A DNA stretch of 64,000 bases from an uncultured Prevotellaceae bacterium (GCA_902764705.1 CACWWZ010000011.1:1-64000); one strand, 5' to 3'; shown: positions 1-8,148, counted from the stretch's first letter. A program made the numbers and translations. Notes: generated from the sequence alone by a model not told the origin.

Positions 1-155
1 CCGGTAAACCTGGCAGCCAGCGCAATGCTGTCGCCATGGGTTTGTACAATATCATCGGGAATGTCACTCAAGCTCTGACTGCCTTTTCCCGTGCAGCCCA
101 TGATCAGCAGGGTTGCTATAACTATAAATATAATATGGTGCAGTTTCTGTCGCAT
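1..155 (-). CDS. Partial lipoprotein gene (N-terminus only)
   Basis: Reading leftward from an ATG at 155 gives an open frame that runs off the window start. The first 21 residues form a lipoprotein signal: a basic start (MRQKLHH), a hydrophobic core and a lipobox ending LIMGC, so the mature protein would begin with a lipidated Cys and sit in the envelope. The mature part begins TGKGSQSLSDIPDDI. A second in-frame ATG at 179 would only lengthen the basic region; I prefer 155. The function cannot be read from the 51 codons present. A small palindrome, CCAAGT-AA-ACTTGG, lies upstream at 241-254. Confidence 0.7.
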   Translation of the reverse strand, partial: MRQKLHHIIFIVIATLLIMGCTGKGSQSLSDIPDDIVQTHGDSIALAARFT

Positions 156-314
156 ATCGTTTTTCGTTGCCTTTCTCATTTGTCTGAATGTTAATGTAAA
201 TATTGGATTTCATCCGACCTTTTCCTTGCCTCAGTATAGTCCAAGTAAACTTGGCCTCTACATTCGGCTTTATAAAATGTTCCGCCAAAGTTTTATGAAA
301 TTTGTGATTCTGGC

Positions 315-1742
315 TTAAGAATCCTCGGTATTCTCAACGAATAAATCATTCATTGTCAATACTTTCTGGAATTCATCACTGTGCAGGTTTTCCTTCATGC
401 CCCATGTCGTTATCAACACCGTTTGTATGTTGTACCTGGTGTTGGTCTCCTCTTCGAAATCCGCAATTTTGTTGGCAAGATTCCTACTGTCATCCTTATC
501 CTGACGATATTCATAGCGAGAGTATTTCATTTCACAGACATCAATGATGCCGTCAGCCCGTTCAATCAGCATGTCAATCTGAGCGCCGGGTTCTGACTTT
601 TTACTTCGCCACGAATAGTATTTTGTGAGAATGGTGTCCAGTCTGAGCGACTGAATAATTTCCCATATATGGCACATACAGACACGCTCGAATGCCAGTC
701 CGTACCATGTATTCTGAACGGGCGTGTTGATGGTATGTCGCCAAAAGGCACGGTCAGTTACGGTGCCGTTACAGAACGTGAGATAAAAGATGGTGAAGAA
801 GTCCGTCAAGCGGTATATGCCCGAATTGATTTTCCCACCATTGCTGTGATGCGAGATTAAATCGCAATAGACAAGGTCTGCCAGCATCTTTGAGAGGTCT
901 TCACCCGATGATATACGCAGCTTCTCAGAAATCTCTTTACGCGTCATGCCCTGCCGACTCTTCGAGAGAAGGCGTATCACATCCATGTATTTCTCTGGAT
1001 TACTGAACAGCGACTTGTATAGCCTGCGAAACTCATCCTTCAACTCTGGGTCTGTAGCGAAATAGAGCTTGTCGATGTTCTCTGCCGCACTCTTTGACGG
1101 GTCGAGCAAAGAGAAGTAGTAAGGCACACCGCCCAAGGCCATATACAACTGTAGGATGGTCATGCGATCCCATTTGAAGTGCTTGGCCTTGAAATACACC
1201 TCTGACTGATAGAGAGTGAAAGGTCTTAGGTGCATTTCATGGGTCACACGACGGTGCAGACCGCCACGGTTGTCTATCACATTGCGAATCATCCACGAGG
1301 TAGCCGAACCGCAGATGACAAGAAAGACATTATCCTGCCATGAGGCAATGTTGTTCCAAAAGATGCCAAGTTCCTTCACGAACCTGGAGTATTCGATATC
1401 AAAGCACGATATTTCATCAATGAAGATAACACAGCGCTTTTTCCTCTTGCATCGGCTAACGATTGTCCCCAGTGCAGCAAAGGCTTCATGCCAGTTTTGA
1501 GGTGCCGGGCCTTTGTAGCCATATTTCTGTAATGCAGTCCGGAAAGCAGTCTTTTGGTCTTCGCGTTCCCCTTCCAACACACCACTCACAAAGAAGTCGA
1601 ACTTATCCTTGAAATAATATCTAATCAGGGAAGTCTTACCGACACGCCTACGACCATACAAGGCGATGAATTCACTTTTGCCGCTACCCTCATAGTTCTT
1701 GAGTTTGGCAAACTGACTGTCTCTTCCTATTATTTTATCCAT
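315..1742 (-). CDS. ATP-binding protein, archaeal-type ATPase/DUF234 family
   Basis: A 475-residue STAND/AAA-like ATPase of a family that is widespread and multi-copy in Bacteroidales. It opens with the typical IIGRDSQ motif, followed by a Walker A loop (GRRRVGKTSL, about residues 30-39) and a Walker B (CVIFIDE, about 104-110). The middle is a winged-helix-like region. The C-terminus holds QIDMLIE...DVCEMKYS, which matches the D...ExK pattern of the PD-(D/E)XK-like domain (DUF234) usual in this family. It is a single-gene unit with its own leftward promoter. The physiological role of these ATPases is not established; proposals include nucleic-acid processing or a selfish or defensive role. 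Related repeats flank the gene (see findings). Confidence 0.8.
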   Translation of the reverse strand: MDKIIGRDSQFAKLKNYEGSGKSEFIALYGRRRVGKTSLIRYYFKDKFDFFVSGVLEGEREDQKTAFRTALQKYGYKGPAPQNWHEAFAALGTIVSRCKRKKRCVIFIDEISCFDIEYSRFVKELGIFWNNIASWQDNVFLVICGSATSWMIRNVIDNRGGLHRRVTHEMHLRPFTLYQSEVYFKAKHFKWDRMTILQLYMALGGVPYYFSLLDPSKSAAENIDKLYFATDPELKDEFRRLYKSLFSNPEKYMDVIRLLSKSRQGMTRKEISEKLRISSGEDLSKMLADLVYCDLISHHSNGGKINSGIYRLTDFFTIFYLTFCNGTVTDRAFWRHTINTPVQNTWYGLAFERVCMCHIWEIIQSLRLDTILTKYYSWRSKKSEPGAQIDMLIERADGIIDVCEMKYSRYEYRQDKDDSRNLANKIADFEEETNTRYNIQTVLITTWGMKENLHSDEFQKVLTMNDLFVENTEDS

Positions 1743-1758
1743 GTGATGAATTTTTCCG

Positions 1759-1820
1759 CAAAGTTAGAAAAATAATCTCAAAGTATCGCCAAAGTTTGTG
1801 ATTTTTAACAACTTTGGCGA
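1759..1820 (-). promoter_or_regulatory. Promoter and palindrome upstream of the DUF234 ATPase
   Basis: On the minus strand TAACTTTG (1766-1759) fits the -7 box, 17 nt before the start codon. Just upstream is a perfect 11-bp inverted repeat, TCGCCAAAGTT (1786-1796) and AACTTTGGCGA (1810-1820), separated by 13 nt and overlying the expected -33 region. This is a candidate operator or cruciform; the regulator is unknown. Confidence 0.5.
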
Positions 1821-1859
1821 CACTTTTTCTTTTTCCTTGCCTAATTTGGCACTATTCTG

Positions 1860-2240
1860 CTATTTCCCGTTCATCCAAGCCATCAGTTCATTGATGCCCC
1901 AAATCACAGATACTATGAGAACGGGCATGCCTGCCAGCAACCAGAGGAAGACCAGATTGTCGTCCAAGTGGTGCTTCCCAGTGTAATAGCCGAGGACGGT
2001 GAAAACGACCAGCGCCACCTTGTCCAACAGATGGTACTTGACGGGGAACCACTCCATGCGCGAAACCAGTCGGGAGAGATGGCCGTCGGCATTCTTCTCG
2101 ATATACGCGCAGGCCTTGTCGCCACCTGTCATCATCGCCTTGTCTACCTCTGACAGCTGCCACTTCTCACGCTCTTTCTTCATCATCTCCTCGACGTAAC
2201 GCTTCATGAGGTCGGAAGCATAGATGTTCCCGGCCACCAC
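1860..2240 (-). CDS. Hypothetical membrane protein, possibly 5'-truncated
   Basis: The open frame codes for about 126 residues from a GTG. It has a charged helical N-terminal part (KRYVEEMMKKEREKW), a central polar stretch, and two hydrophobic segments near the C-terminus (ALVVFTVLGYY and LWLLAGMPVLIVSVIWGI), so it is probably an inner-membrane protein. I do not recognise the family. The frame stays open upstream of the GTG and still looks protein-like (IYWKAEDALR) until it meets the hairpin at 2266-2294, with no ATG. This suggests that the true N-terminus was lost. It may be a remnant rather than a working gene. Confidence 0.45.
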   Translation of the reverse strand: MVAGNIYASDLMKRYVEEMMKKEREKWQLSEVDKAMMTGGDKACAYIEKNADGHLSRLVSRMEWFPVKYHLLDKVALVVFTVLGYYTGKHHLDDNLVFLWLLAGMPVLIVSVIWGINELMAWMNGK

Positions 2241-2265
2241 GCGGAGAGCGTCCTCGGCTTTCCAG

Positions 2266-2294
2266 TATATCAGGGGGACGTACCCCCTGATATA
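2266..2294. repeat. Perfect 12-bp inverted repeat
   Basis: TATATCAGGGGG and CCCCCTGATATA are separated by ACGTA. The stem is strong, but no T-tract follows on either strand, so it is not a normal intrinsic terminator. It sits where the minus-strand reading frame of the neighbouring hypothetical gene loses its start. Confidence 0.6.
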
Positions 2295-2513
2295 TGATTT
2301 ACAGCCATGCCCTTGAAGACATGAAAAGCTATGGTTAGGAGTCAGGACAAAACAACTTGTTTTGGTGGGAAAGAAACGGCACTTTACGATGAAAGAAAGG
2401 CAGGCCGTTTCTCTACCAGCGAGAAGCCGTTTTACTTAGGGTTGCATGGTGAGGACGGTGGAGATAAATAAAAGAAAAACAGTTTTTTTCTTTGTGTTTC
2501 GCTTGATTTTTTG

Positions 2514-2538
2514 TAACTTTGAGCTTCGCTCGAAAGTT
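2514..2538 (+). promoter_or_regulatory. Distal promoter-like box with palindrome upstream of thrS
   Basis: TAACTTTG at 2514-2521 fits the -7 box. It forms the left arm of an inverted repeat, AACTTTGAGC and GCTCGAAAGTT, with one bulged base. The arrangement resembles the boxes upstream of map (14017) and mtaB (24468). The rest of the 2295-2664 gap holds no gene that I can support. Confidence 0.4.
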
Positions 2539-2599
2539 CTTTTACCTAAAGGTGAAAAGTGTGGCGTTGCAATCTCATGCTCGAAAAAATCCAAATAAA

Positions 2600-2631
2600 T
2601 TTGGTTTTTTACTCACTTATTCGTACCTTTG
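2600..2631 (+). promoter_or_regulatory. thrS proximal promoter
   Basis: TTG at 2601-2603 and TACCTTTG at 2624-2631 are 20 nt apart, a textbook Bacteroidetes -33/-7 pair. The thrS start codon is 34 nt downstream of the -7 box. Confidence 0.75.
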
Positions 2632-2664
2632 CGGCCGATTTAAATTCAAACATATATTGTAGAT

Positions 2665-4548
2665 ATGATTAACATTACTTTTCCAGACGGATCTGTTCGC
2701 TCGTATGAGCAGGGCGTGACTGGCTTTCAGATTGCAGAGAGCATCTCTCCGGCTCTCGCGCGCAGCGTTGTAAGCTGTGGAGTAAACGGTGAGACCGTAG
2801 AGCTGAACCGTCCTATCAATGAGGACGCAACGATTGAGCTCTACAAGTTCGATGACGAGCAGGGTAAGCACACCTTCTGGCACACCTCAGCCCACCTGTT
2901 GGCAGAGGCCCTGCAGGAATTGTATCCCGGCATCCAGTTCGGTTTCGGACCTGCTGTCGAGAATGGTTTCTTCTATGATGTCTTGCTGAAGGACGGCGAG
3001 ATGATCAAAGAGAGTGACTTCCCCAAGATTGAGGCTAAGATGAAGGAACTGGCTGGCAAGAACGGACAGACCTACAAGTGCGAGCACATCGAGCAGGACT
3101 TGGAAGACGGTTCCATCACGACCTATACGCAGGGTAACTTCACCGACCTCTGTCGCGGTCCGCACCTTGTGGATACGGGCGAGATCAAGGCTGTGAAGCT
3201 GACCTCTGTGGCTGGTGCCTTCTGGCGTGGCGATGCCAATCGTGAGCAGATGCAGCGTCTGTATGGTATCTCGTTCCCCAAGAAGAAGATGCTCGACGAG
3301 TATCTCGAGATGCTGGAGGAGGCTAAGAAGCGCGACCACCGTAAGATTGGTAAAGAGATGGAGCTGTTCATGTTCTCCGATAAGGTTGGTAAGGGTCTGC
3401 CCATCTGGTTGCCGAAGGGTACCGAGCTCCGCCTGCGCTTGCAGGATCACCTGCGTAAGGTGCAGAAACGCTTTGGTTATCAGGAGGTTATCACACCGCA
3501 CATCGGTTCCAAGAACCTCTATGTTACCTCTGGTCACTATGCCCACTACGGCAAGGATTCCTTCCAGCCTATCCATACCCCTGAGGAGGACGAGGAGTAC
3601 ATGCTGAAGCCCATGAACTGTCCTCACCACTGCGAAATCTTCGCTTGGAAGCCCCGTTCATATCGCGACCTGCCTCTGCGTATTGCTGAGTTTGGTACGG
3701 TATACCGCTACGAGCAGAGTGGTGAGTTGCACGGCCTGACGCGTGTGCGTTCGTTCACGCAGGATGATGCCCACTTGTTCTGTCGTCCCGACCAGGTGAA
3801 GCAGGAGTTCCTGAATGTGATGGATATCATTGGTATCGTGCTGACGGCCTTCGGTTTCAACTTTGAGGCACAGATCTCTTTGCGCGATCCTAACGACCAC
3901 GATAAATATGTAGGTACTGACGAAGACTGGGCACTGGCCGAGAAGGCTATCGTTGAGGCTTGTCAGGAGAAGGGTCTGCCCGCTAAGGTTGAATACGGCG
4001 AGGCTGCCTTCTATGGTCCTAAGCTCGACTTCATGATCAAGGATGCCATCGGTCGTCGTTGGCAGCTGGGTACCATCCAGGTGGACTACAACCTGCCGAA
4101 GCGTTTCCAGTTGGAGTACACCGACGAGGACAACACGAAGAAGACGCCTGTGATGATTCACCGTGCGCCGTTCGGCTCTTTGGAGCGTTTCTGCGCTGTG
4201 CTCATCGAGCACACCAGCGGTCACTTCCCCTTGTGGCTGACGCCCGACCAAGTAGCTATCCTGCCGCTGTCGGAGAAGTACAACGACTACGCCAAGGAGG
4301 TTGCCAAGAAGTTCGATTTGGGTGGTGTGCGTCCTACCATCGACCTGCGCAACGAGAAACTGGGTCGAAAGATTCGCGACAACGAGTTGAAGCGCATTCC
4401 TTATATGGTCATCGTCGGCGAGAAGGAAGCTGCCGACGGTACTGTAGCCGTTCGTCCTCAGGGCGGTGGTGAGCAGACGGTGATGACCATCCAGGAATTC
4501 ATTGACCATATCAATGCTGAAGTGAAGGAAATGACCAAGGATTTCTAG
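2665..4548 (+). CDS. thrS: Threonine-tRNA ligase
   Basis: A cytoplasmic class II aminoacyl-tRNA synthetase that charges tRNA-Thr. The 627-residue protein is close to the family length of about 640. In order it shows a TGS domain ([14 protein letters not shown], 1-60), the editing domain with the HxxxH zinc/editing motif ([10 protein letters not shown], about 73-82), and the catalytic core with CPHHCEIF and the class II motif-2 region [15 protein letters not shown]. The C-terminal anticodon-binding domain ends near [13 protein letters not shown]. The start follows an AT-rich leader. In many Bacteroidales thrS is followed by infC-rpmI-rplT; here a two-component gene follows after 110 nt with its own promoter. 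Confidence 0.97.
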   Translation: MINITFPDGSVRSYEQGVTGFQIAESISPALARSVVSCGVNGETVELNRPINEDATIELYKFDDEQGKHTFWHTSAHLLAEALQELYPGIQFGFGPAVENGFFYDVLLKDGEMIKESDFPKIEAKMKELAGKNGQTYKCEHIEQDLEDGSITTYTQGNFTDLCRGPHLVDTGEIKAVKLTSVAGAFWRGDANREQMQRLYGISFPKKKMLDEYLEMLEEAKKRDHRKIGKEMELFMFSDKVGKGLPIWLPKGTELRLRLQDHLRKVQKRFGYQEVITPHIGSKNLYVTSGHYAHYGKDSFQPIHTPEEDEEYMLKPMNCPHHCEIFAWKPRSYRDLPLRIAEFGTVYRYEQSGELHGLTRVRSFTQDDAHLFCRPDQVKQEFLNVMDIIGIVLTAFGFNFEAQISLRDPNDHDKYVGTDEDWALAEKAIVEACQEKGLPAKVEYGEAAFYGPKLDFMIKDAIGRRWQLGTIQVDYNLPKRFQLEYTDEDNTKKTPVMIHRAPFGSLERFCAVLIEHTSGHFPLWLTPDQVAILPLSEKYNDYAKEVAKKFDLGGVRPTIDLRNEKLGRKIRDNELKRIPYMVIVGEKEAADGTVAVRPQGGGEQTVMTIQEFIDHINAEVKEMTKDF

Positions 4549-4588
4549 TGTTTTTCGGCCTAAAAAAGGCACGAAATGTAAAAAATAG

Positions 4589-4629
4589 TAGCAAATATTT
4601 GGCGGAATGCTAAATATTTGCTATTTTTG
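4589..4629 (+). promoter_or_regulatory. Promoter overlapped by a 15-bp palindrome
   Basis: The -33 TTG (4599-4601) and the -7 TATTTTTG (4622-4629) are 20 nt apart. They are embedded in an inverted repeat, TAGCAAATATTTGGC (4589-4603) and GCTAAATATTTGCTA (4609-4623), which matches at 14 of 15 positions around GGAAT. A dimeric regulator bound here would cover both promoter elements of the REC-histidine kinase gene, so autoregulation is plausible but unproven. Confidence 0.6.
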
Positions 4630-4658
4630 CAAGCAGAAATAACGAAAACCATTAGCTA

Positions 4659-5810
4659 ATGGAACTGAACGAAAGTTTTGAATCACGGATAAACCGTAGC
4701 GACTATAAAATACTGATAGTCGACGATGTGGTCAGTAACGTGCTGCTATTGAAGATATTACTAACCAACGAAAAATTCCAGGTTTGTACCGCAAACTGTG
4801 GTAATGCGTGCATCGAGCAGGCCAAGGCTGAGAAGCCAGACTTGATTCTGTTGGATGTGATGATGCCCGATATCAGCGGTTTTGACACAGCAGTCATCCT
4901 CAAGAAAGATCCAGAGACGATGGATATCCCCATCATCTTCCTGACGGCACTGAATAATCCCAGTGACTTGGTGAAAGGTTTCCAGGTGGGCGCCAACGAC
5001 TTCCTGACGAAGCCGTTCAACAAGGAAGAGCTGGTGATGCGTGTGATGCACCAGATTCAGCTGGTGGCTGCCAAGCGTATCATTGTCAGACAGAACGAAG
5101 AGCTGAAGCGTACCATCTCGAATCGCGATAAGATGTATTCCGTCATTGCTCACGACCTGCGGTCACCTATGGCCAGCATCCGTATGGTGCTCAACTTGGC
5201 TGTCAACGTGGTGTCGCCCGATGTAGTGGGAGAGGAAATCTTCGGTCTGTTGGACAAGGCTAACCGCGAGTCGGAGGAAACGCACGACCTGTTGGATAAC
5301 TTGCTGAAGTGGACGAAGAGCCAGACGGGTCGTTTGAATGTGGTTTATCAGGATGTCGATATTGACGACGTAGTACCTGGTGTGGTGGATATCTTCAAGA
5401 TGATTGCCGAGATGAAGAAAATCAAGTTACAGTATCTGCCTGCTGAAGAGAAACTGACCGTTCATGCTGACAACGACATGATTAAGACTGTCATCCGCAA
5501 TCTGATTTCCAATGCCATTAAGTTTACTCCCGAGGGTAAGGGTATTGAGGTTTACTACAAACGCGAGGGTGATTTTGCTCGAATCTGCGTGCAGGACCAT
5601 GGTGTGGGTATTGCTGCTGATCGTATCGATACCATTTTCCACAAAGGTGAGACAACCTATGGTACAGGTGGTGAGGAAGGTTCTGGTCTGGGTCTTCAGC
5701 TTTGTCAGGACTTTGCCCGAAAAAATGGAGGTGACGCTTATGTGGAATCAGTAGAAGGCGAAGGGTCAACGTTCAGTTTCACTATTCCGCTGAAGAAAGA
5801 AGAAGCATAA
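4659..5810 (+). CDS. Response-regulator/histidine-kinase fusion (REC-HisKA-HATPase)
   Basis: A soluble 383-residue signalling protein with no membrane segment. The receiver domain (about 17-130) has the acidic pair VDD (21-23), phospho-acceptor Asp66 (LILLDVMMP) and Lys118 (FLTKPF). A short coiled linker leads to a HisKA dimerisation domain with the H-box IAHDLRSP (His165). The ATPase domain has an N-box (NLISNAIKFT, Asn285), a G1 box (DHGVGIA) and a G2 box (GSGLGLQLC). An N-terminal REC followed by a complete kinase suggests a relay intermediate that receives phosphate from another kinase and passes it on. No partner is adjacent. The gene has a palindrome-covered promoter and a strong terminator, so it is monocistronic. 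Confidence 0.9.
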   Translation: MELNESFESRINRSDYKILIVDDVVSNVLLLKILLTNEKFQVCTANCGNACIEQAKAEKPDLILLDVMMPDISGFDTAVILKKDPETMDIPIIFLTALNNPSDLVKGFQVGANDFLTKPFNKEELVMRVMHQIQLVAAKRIIVRQNEELKRTISNRDKMYSVIAHDLRSPMASIRMVLNLAVNVVSPDVVGEEIFGLLDKANRESEETHDLLDNLLKWTKSQTGRLNVVYQDVDIDDVVPGVVDIFKMIAEMKKIKLQYLPAEEKLTVHADNDMIKTVIRNLISNAIKFTPEGKGIEVYYKREGDFARICVQDHGVGIAADRIDTIFHKGETTYGTGGEEGSGLGLQLCQDFARKNGGDAYVESVEGEGSTFSFTIPLKKEEA

Positions 5811-5836
5811 AAAAAGAGGCCTGAGCCTCTTTTTTT
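5809..5836 (+). terminator. Intrinsic terminator after the REC-histidine kinase
   Basis: GAGGC-CTGA-GCCTC is flanked by seven A and seven T residues. It is symmetrical, so it can also stop transcription arriving from the convergent SPFH gene. Confidence 0.85.
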
Positions 5837-5843
5837 ATATGTT

Positions 5844-5886
5844 CTAGGGATTTTAGGAAATCCTAGGAAAACCTAGGAAGTCCTTG
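5844..5886. repeat. CTAG array with about 10-nt period at a convergent junction
   Basis: CTAG occurs at 5844, TTAG at 5853, CTAG at 5863 and 5873, and CTTG at 5883, each followed by GGAAA-like spacers. The array fills the gap between the REC-kinase terminator and the SPFH stop codon. Similar arrays occur at 23985 and 30775, also between convergent genes. Confidence 0.6.
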
Positions 5887-5887
5887 T

Positions 5888-6841
5888 CTATTCGCTCTTG
5901 AACAGGTCCTTGATACCTCCGATACTTCCCATGAGGTTGGTAGCTTCGTAAGGCAGGTAGACGGTCTTGGTCTTATCGCCCTGAGCCAGCTCTTGCATCA
6001 TCTGTATGTACTTCTGAGCGAGCAGGTAGTTAGCAGGATTGGTGCTCTTGCCGACAGCCTCGGTAATTAGTTCGATAGCCTTTGCTTCGGCTTCTGCTTT
6101 ACGGATGCGAGCCTGAGCCTCACCTTCAGCATGCAGGATGGCTTGTTGCTTCTGGGCGTCAGCACGGTTGATGATAGCAGTCTTTTCACCTTCAGAAGCC
6201 AGAATCTCTGCAGCCTTCTCACCCTCGGAGGTCAGAATCTGTGCACGCTTGTTACGCTCTGCCTGCATCTGCTTCTCCATCGCATTCAGTACGGTTGAGG
6301 GAGGAATGATGTCCTGTAGCTCTACGCGGTTTACCTTGACACCCCATTTGTCGGTAGCATCGTCGAGCACAGCGCGCAGCTTGGTATTGATGGTGTCGCG
6401 CGAGGTCAGCGTCTCGTCGAGTTCCAGTTCACCGATGATGTTACGCAGCGTGGTCTGTGTCAGCTTCTCGATAGCGTTGGGCAGGTTCGAAATCTCATAC
6501 ACAGCCTTGAAGGGGTCTACAATCTGGAAGTAGAGTAGGGCGTTGATTTCCATCTGGATGTTATCCTTGGTAATCACGTTCTGTGAGGGGAAGTCGTAGA
6601 CCTGTTCACGAAGGTCAATGCTGTTGGAGTAGGCATAGCGTCCGCGATTCAGTACGACGATGTCCTTGGCGCGGTCGATGAACGGGATGATGATGTTGAT
6701 ACCCGGATTCAGCGTGGCGTAGTAACGGCCCAAACGCTCAATAATCTTGGTTTCCGACTGAGGGATAATCACAAGTGCCATCTTGGCGAAGATAACCACC
6801 AGAATGACGATGGCAATCAGTACATAAGACATAAATTCCAT
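5888..6841 (-). CDS. SPFH/band 7 (stomatin/paraslipin-type) membrane protein
   Basis: A 317-residue member of the slipin branch of the SPFH family, which scaffolds membrane microdomains and usually pairs with an NfeD protein. An N-terminal transmembrane helix (about 4-25) is followed by the band 7 domain beginning IIPQSETKIIERLGRYYATL. A long Ala/Glu-rich coiled coil (about 190-265) contains repeated EGEKAAE and EGEAQARI segments that drive oligomerisation. The C-terminus is short and polar. The NfeD-like partner is encoded 95 nt upstream in the same direction, as expected for this pair. The gap between them holds 7-mer and 8-mer arrays. Confidence 0.92.
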   Translation of the reverse strand: MEFMSYVLIAIVILVVIFAKMALVIIPQSETKIIERLGRYYATLNPGINIIIPFIDRAKDIVVLNRGRYAYSNSIDLREQVYDFPSQNVITKDNIQMEINALLYFQIVDPFKAVYEISNLPNAIEKLTQTTLRNIIGELELDETLTSRDTINTKLRAVLDDATDKWGVKVNRVELQDIIPPSTVLNAMEKQMQAERNKRAQILTSEGEKAAEILASEGEKTAIINRADAQKQQAILHAEGEAQARIRKAEAEAKAIELITEAVGKSTNPANYLLAQKYIQMMQELAQGDKTKTVYLPYEATNLMGSIGGIKDLFKSE

Positions 6842-6850
6842 AATTATAAA

Positions 6851-6878
6851 GTTTAGAGTTTAACGTTTAGTGTTTAGA
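6851..6878. repeat. 7-mer array (GTTTARN), 4 units
   Basis: Four exact-length heptamers, GTTTAGA, GTTTAAC, GTTTAGT and GTTTAGA, start at 6851, 6858, 6865 and 6872. They lie in the NfeD-SPFH gap just upstream of the SPFH start codon. Confidence 0.7.
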
Positions 6879-6903
6879 GAAAATTTGTTTAATGATATTA
6901 TTT

Positions 6904-6935
6904 TACTTTTTTACCTTTTTACTTTTTTACCTTTT
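6904..6935. repeat. 8-mer array (TACYTTTT), 4 units
   Basis: TACTTTTT and TACCTTTT alternate at 6904, 6912, 6920 and 6928. The array ends one base before the stop codon of the NfeD-like gene. It is the second short-period array in the same 95-nt gap. Confidence 0.65.
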
Positions 6936-6936
6936 A

Positions 6937-7386
6937 TCACAGCGTTTCTACCGTAATGATAGTGCTCTCGCGACCTATTACACGAACTGTGGTGCCAACA
7001 GCGATTTCTTTATCACTATTGCTGACAGCCTTCCACAAGTCGCCGTCAATCTGCACATAACCATTGTTGCCAACGGGGATTACTTCCGTTACGCGACCGG
7101 TACGTCCCAACAGGGCGTCAGCGTTACTGGGTTTGTTGGGCTCGTTCTTATGCAGGTAACGCAGGGCCACAGGCCTGATGAACAGGACGCTCAGCAACGA
7201 GAAGATGGCAAAGATGAAAATCTGCCAGTAAATGCTCAAGCCGCAGATTGCCGATATGATGGCAAAGACAGCACCAATGGAGAAGCAGATGATGAAGAAG
7301 TCACCCGATGAAAGCTCCAGAATCAGGCAGACAATAGCTATGACGGCCCAGATCTGCCACATGTTTGCTAAAAAGTACTCAATCAT
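6937..7386 (-). CDS. NfeD-like membrane protein
   Basis: A 149-residue short-form NfeD protein. The N-terminal half has hydrophobic helices (IWAVIAIVCLILEL; FFIICFSIGAVFAIISAI; IFIFAIFSLLSVLFI). The C-terminal half is an OB-fold-like soluble domain beginning LGRTGRVTEVIPVGNNGYV and ending TVRVIGRESTIITV. These features match the NfeD C-terminal family. It is encoded immediately upstream of the SPFH protein and is its likely membrane partner. It lacks the ClpP-like protease domain of long NfeD proteins. Confidence 0.88.
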   Translation of the reverse strand: MIEYFLANMWQIWAVIAIVCLILELSSGDFFIICFSIGAVFAIISAICGLSIYWQIFIFAIFSLLSVLFIRPVALRYLHKNEPNKPSNADALLGRTGRVTEVIPVGNNGYVQIDGDLWKAVSNSDKEIAVGTTVRVIGRESTIITVETL

Positions 7387-7448
7387 ACGCTCTTATTATT
7401 TAATGATTACTTTAAATTATTACATTGTTTTTAATTGTTACATTGTTG

Positions 7449-7958
7449 TTAAATCGAGAGGATGAAGTCGTCCCAGTCCTTGGTGCTGCCCTTTTTGCCA
7501 AACACCTTGTGGTATAGCCTGCTGCGTGTCGAAGCGACGCTTTCCTTCGAGTGGGCTGTCAGGGTGGCAATGTCCTTGGGCTGGATGCGAATTTTGATCA
7601 GCAGACTGACGTGATAGTCTTGTTCGCTCATGCGATAGAGGCTGAACAGTTTCTCGCTGAAACCTGAATAGACCCCGTCTACAGCTTCTGTCAGTTCGCG
7701 CCAGTCGCCTTGGTTCATGCTCCGCCCGTCGTTCAGATATTCTTTAATGCGCAGGTAGACGGGTGAAATAAACAATGTGCTGACATCCTGTCGATTAGGT
7801 TCCATGACAGCCATCTTCTGCATGGCGTGGATGTTGTCAATACGACTTTGCAGCAATTGTATTTTGCGGCGGTTGCTCTGTAACACCACTATAAATAAGG
7901 TGATGTAGAACACAGTGCAGATGATGAACAGAAAAAGCTCGCGGTCGGTCAGTACCAT
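7449..7958 (-). CDS. Small membrane-anchored HTH protein
   Basis: A 169-residue protein with an N-terminal transmembrane helix (about 8-27, LFLFIICTVFYITLFIVVLQ), a short coiled coil, and a C-terminal LuxR-like helix-turn-helix region (about 118-160: VSLLIKIRIQPKDIATL then SKESVASTRSRLYHKVFG). This C-terminus is the one found at the end of large Bacteroidales TPR-containing transcriptional regulators, but the sensor TPR part is absent here. It may be a compact membrane-bound regulator. It lies upstream of the NfeD-like and SPFH genes in the same direction. The HTH call is by family resemblance. Confidence 0.6.
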   Translation of the reverse strand: MVLTDRELFLFIICTVFYITLFIVVLQSNRRKIQLLQSRIDNIHAMQKMAVMEPNRQDVSTLFISPVYLRIKEYLNDGRSMNQGDWRELTEAVDGVYSGFSEKLFSLYRMSEQDYHVSLLIKIRIQPKDIATLTAHSKESVASTRSRLYHKVFGKKGSTKDWDDFILSI

Positions 7959-7970
7959 AATTATTTTCTA

Positions 7971-7998
7971 TTTGACGATTTACGATTTACAATTATTA
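7971..7998. repeat. 7-mer array (ATTTACR), 3-4 units
   Basis: TTTGACG, ATTTACG, ATTTACA and a weaker ATTATTA follow one another at exact 7-nt steps upstream of the HTH gene, in the divergent gap shared with deoD. Confidence 0.5.
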
Positions 7999-8117
7999 GT
8001 TCTCGATTTTGTCACTGCAAAGATAGTAATAAATTGCGTTACCTGCAAGAAAAATGGTTTGCAAAAATGCGCAAAGGCCGCTTTGCGAACTTTTGCGAAA
8101 GAAAAAGCACTATTTTC

Positions 8118-8148
8118 TTTGTTTTATTCTCATTTTTTCGTAAATTTG
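8118..8148 (+). promoter_or_regulatory. deoD promoter
   Basis: TTTG at 8118-8121 and TAAATTTG at 8141-8148 are spaced by 19 nt. Confidence 0.7.

Noticed and set aside
2887-4572. Minus-strand frames opposite thrS
   Set aside because: Composition (Leu, Val, His-rich) is typical of the complement of a Bacteroidetes coding strand; thrS is certain.
5809-5836. Part of the CTAG array
   Set aside because: It is an ordinary terminator with a GAGGC stem; the CTAG array begins after it.
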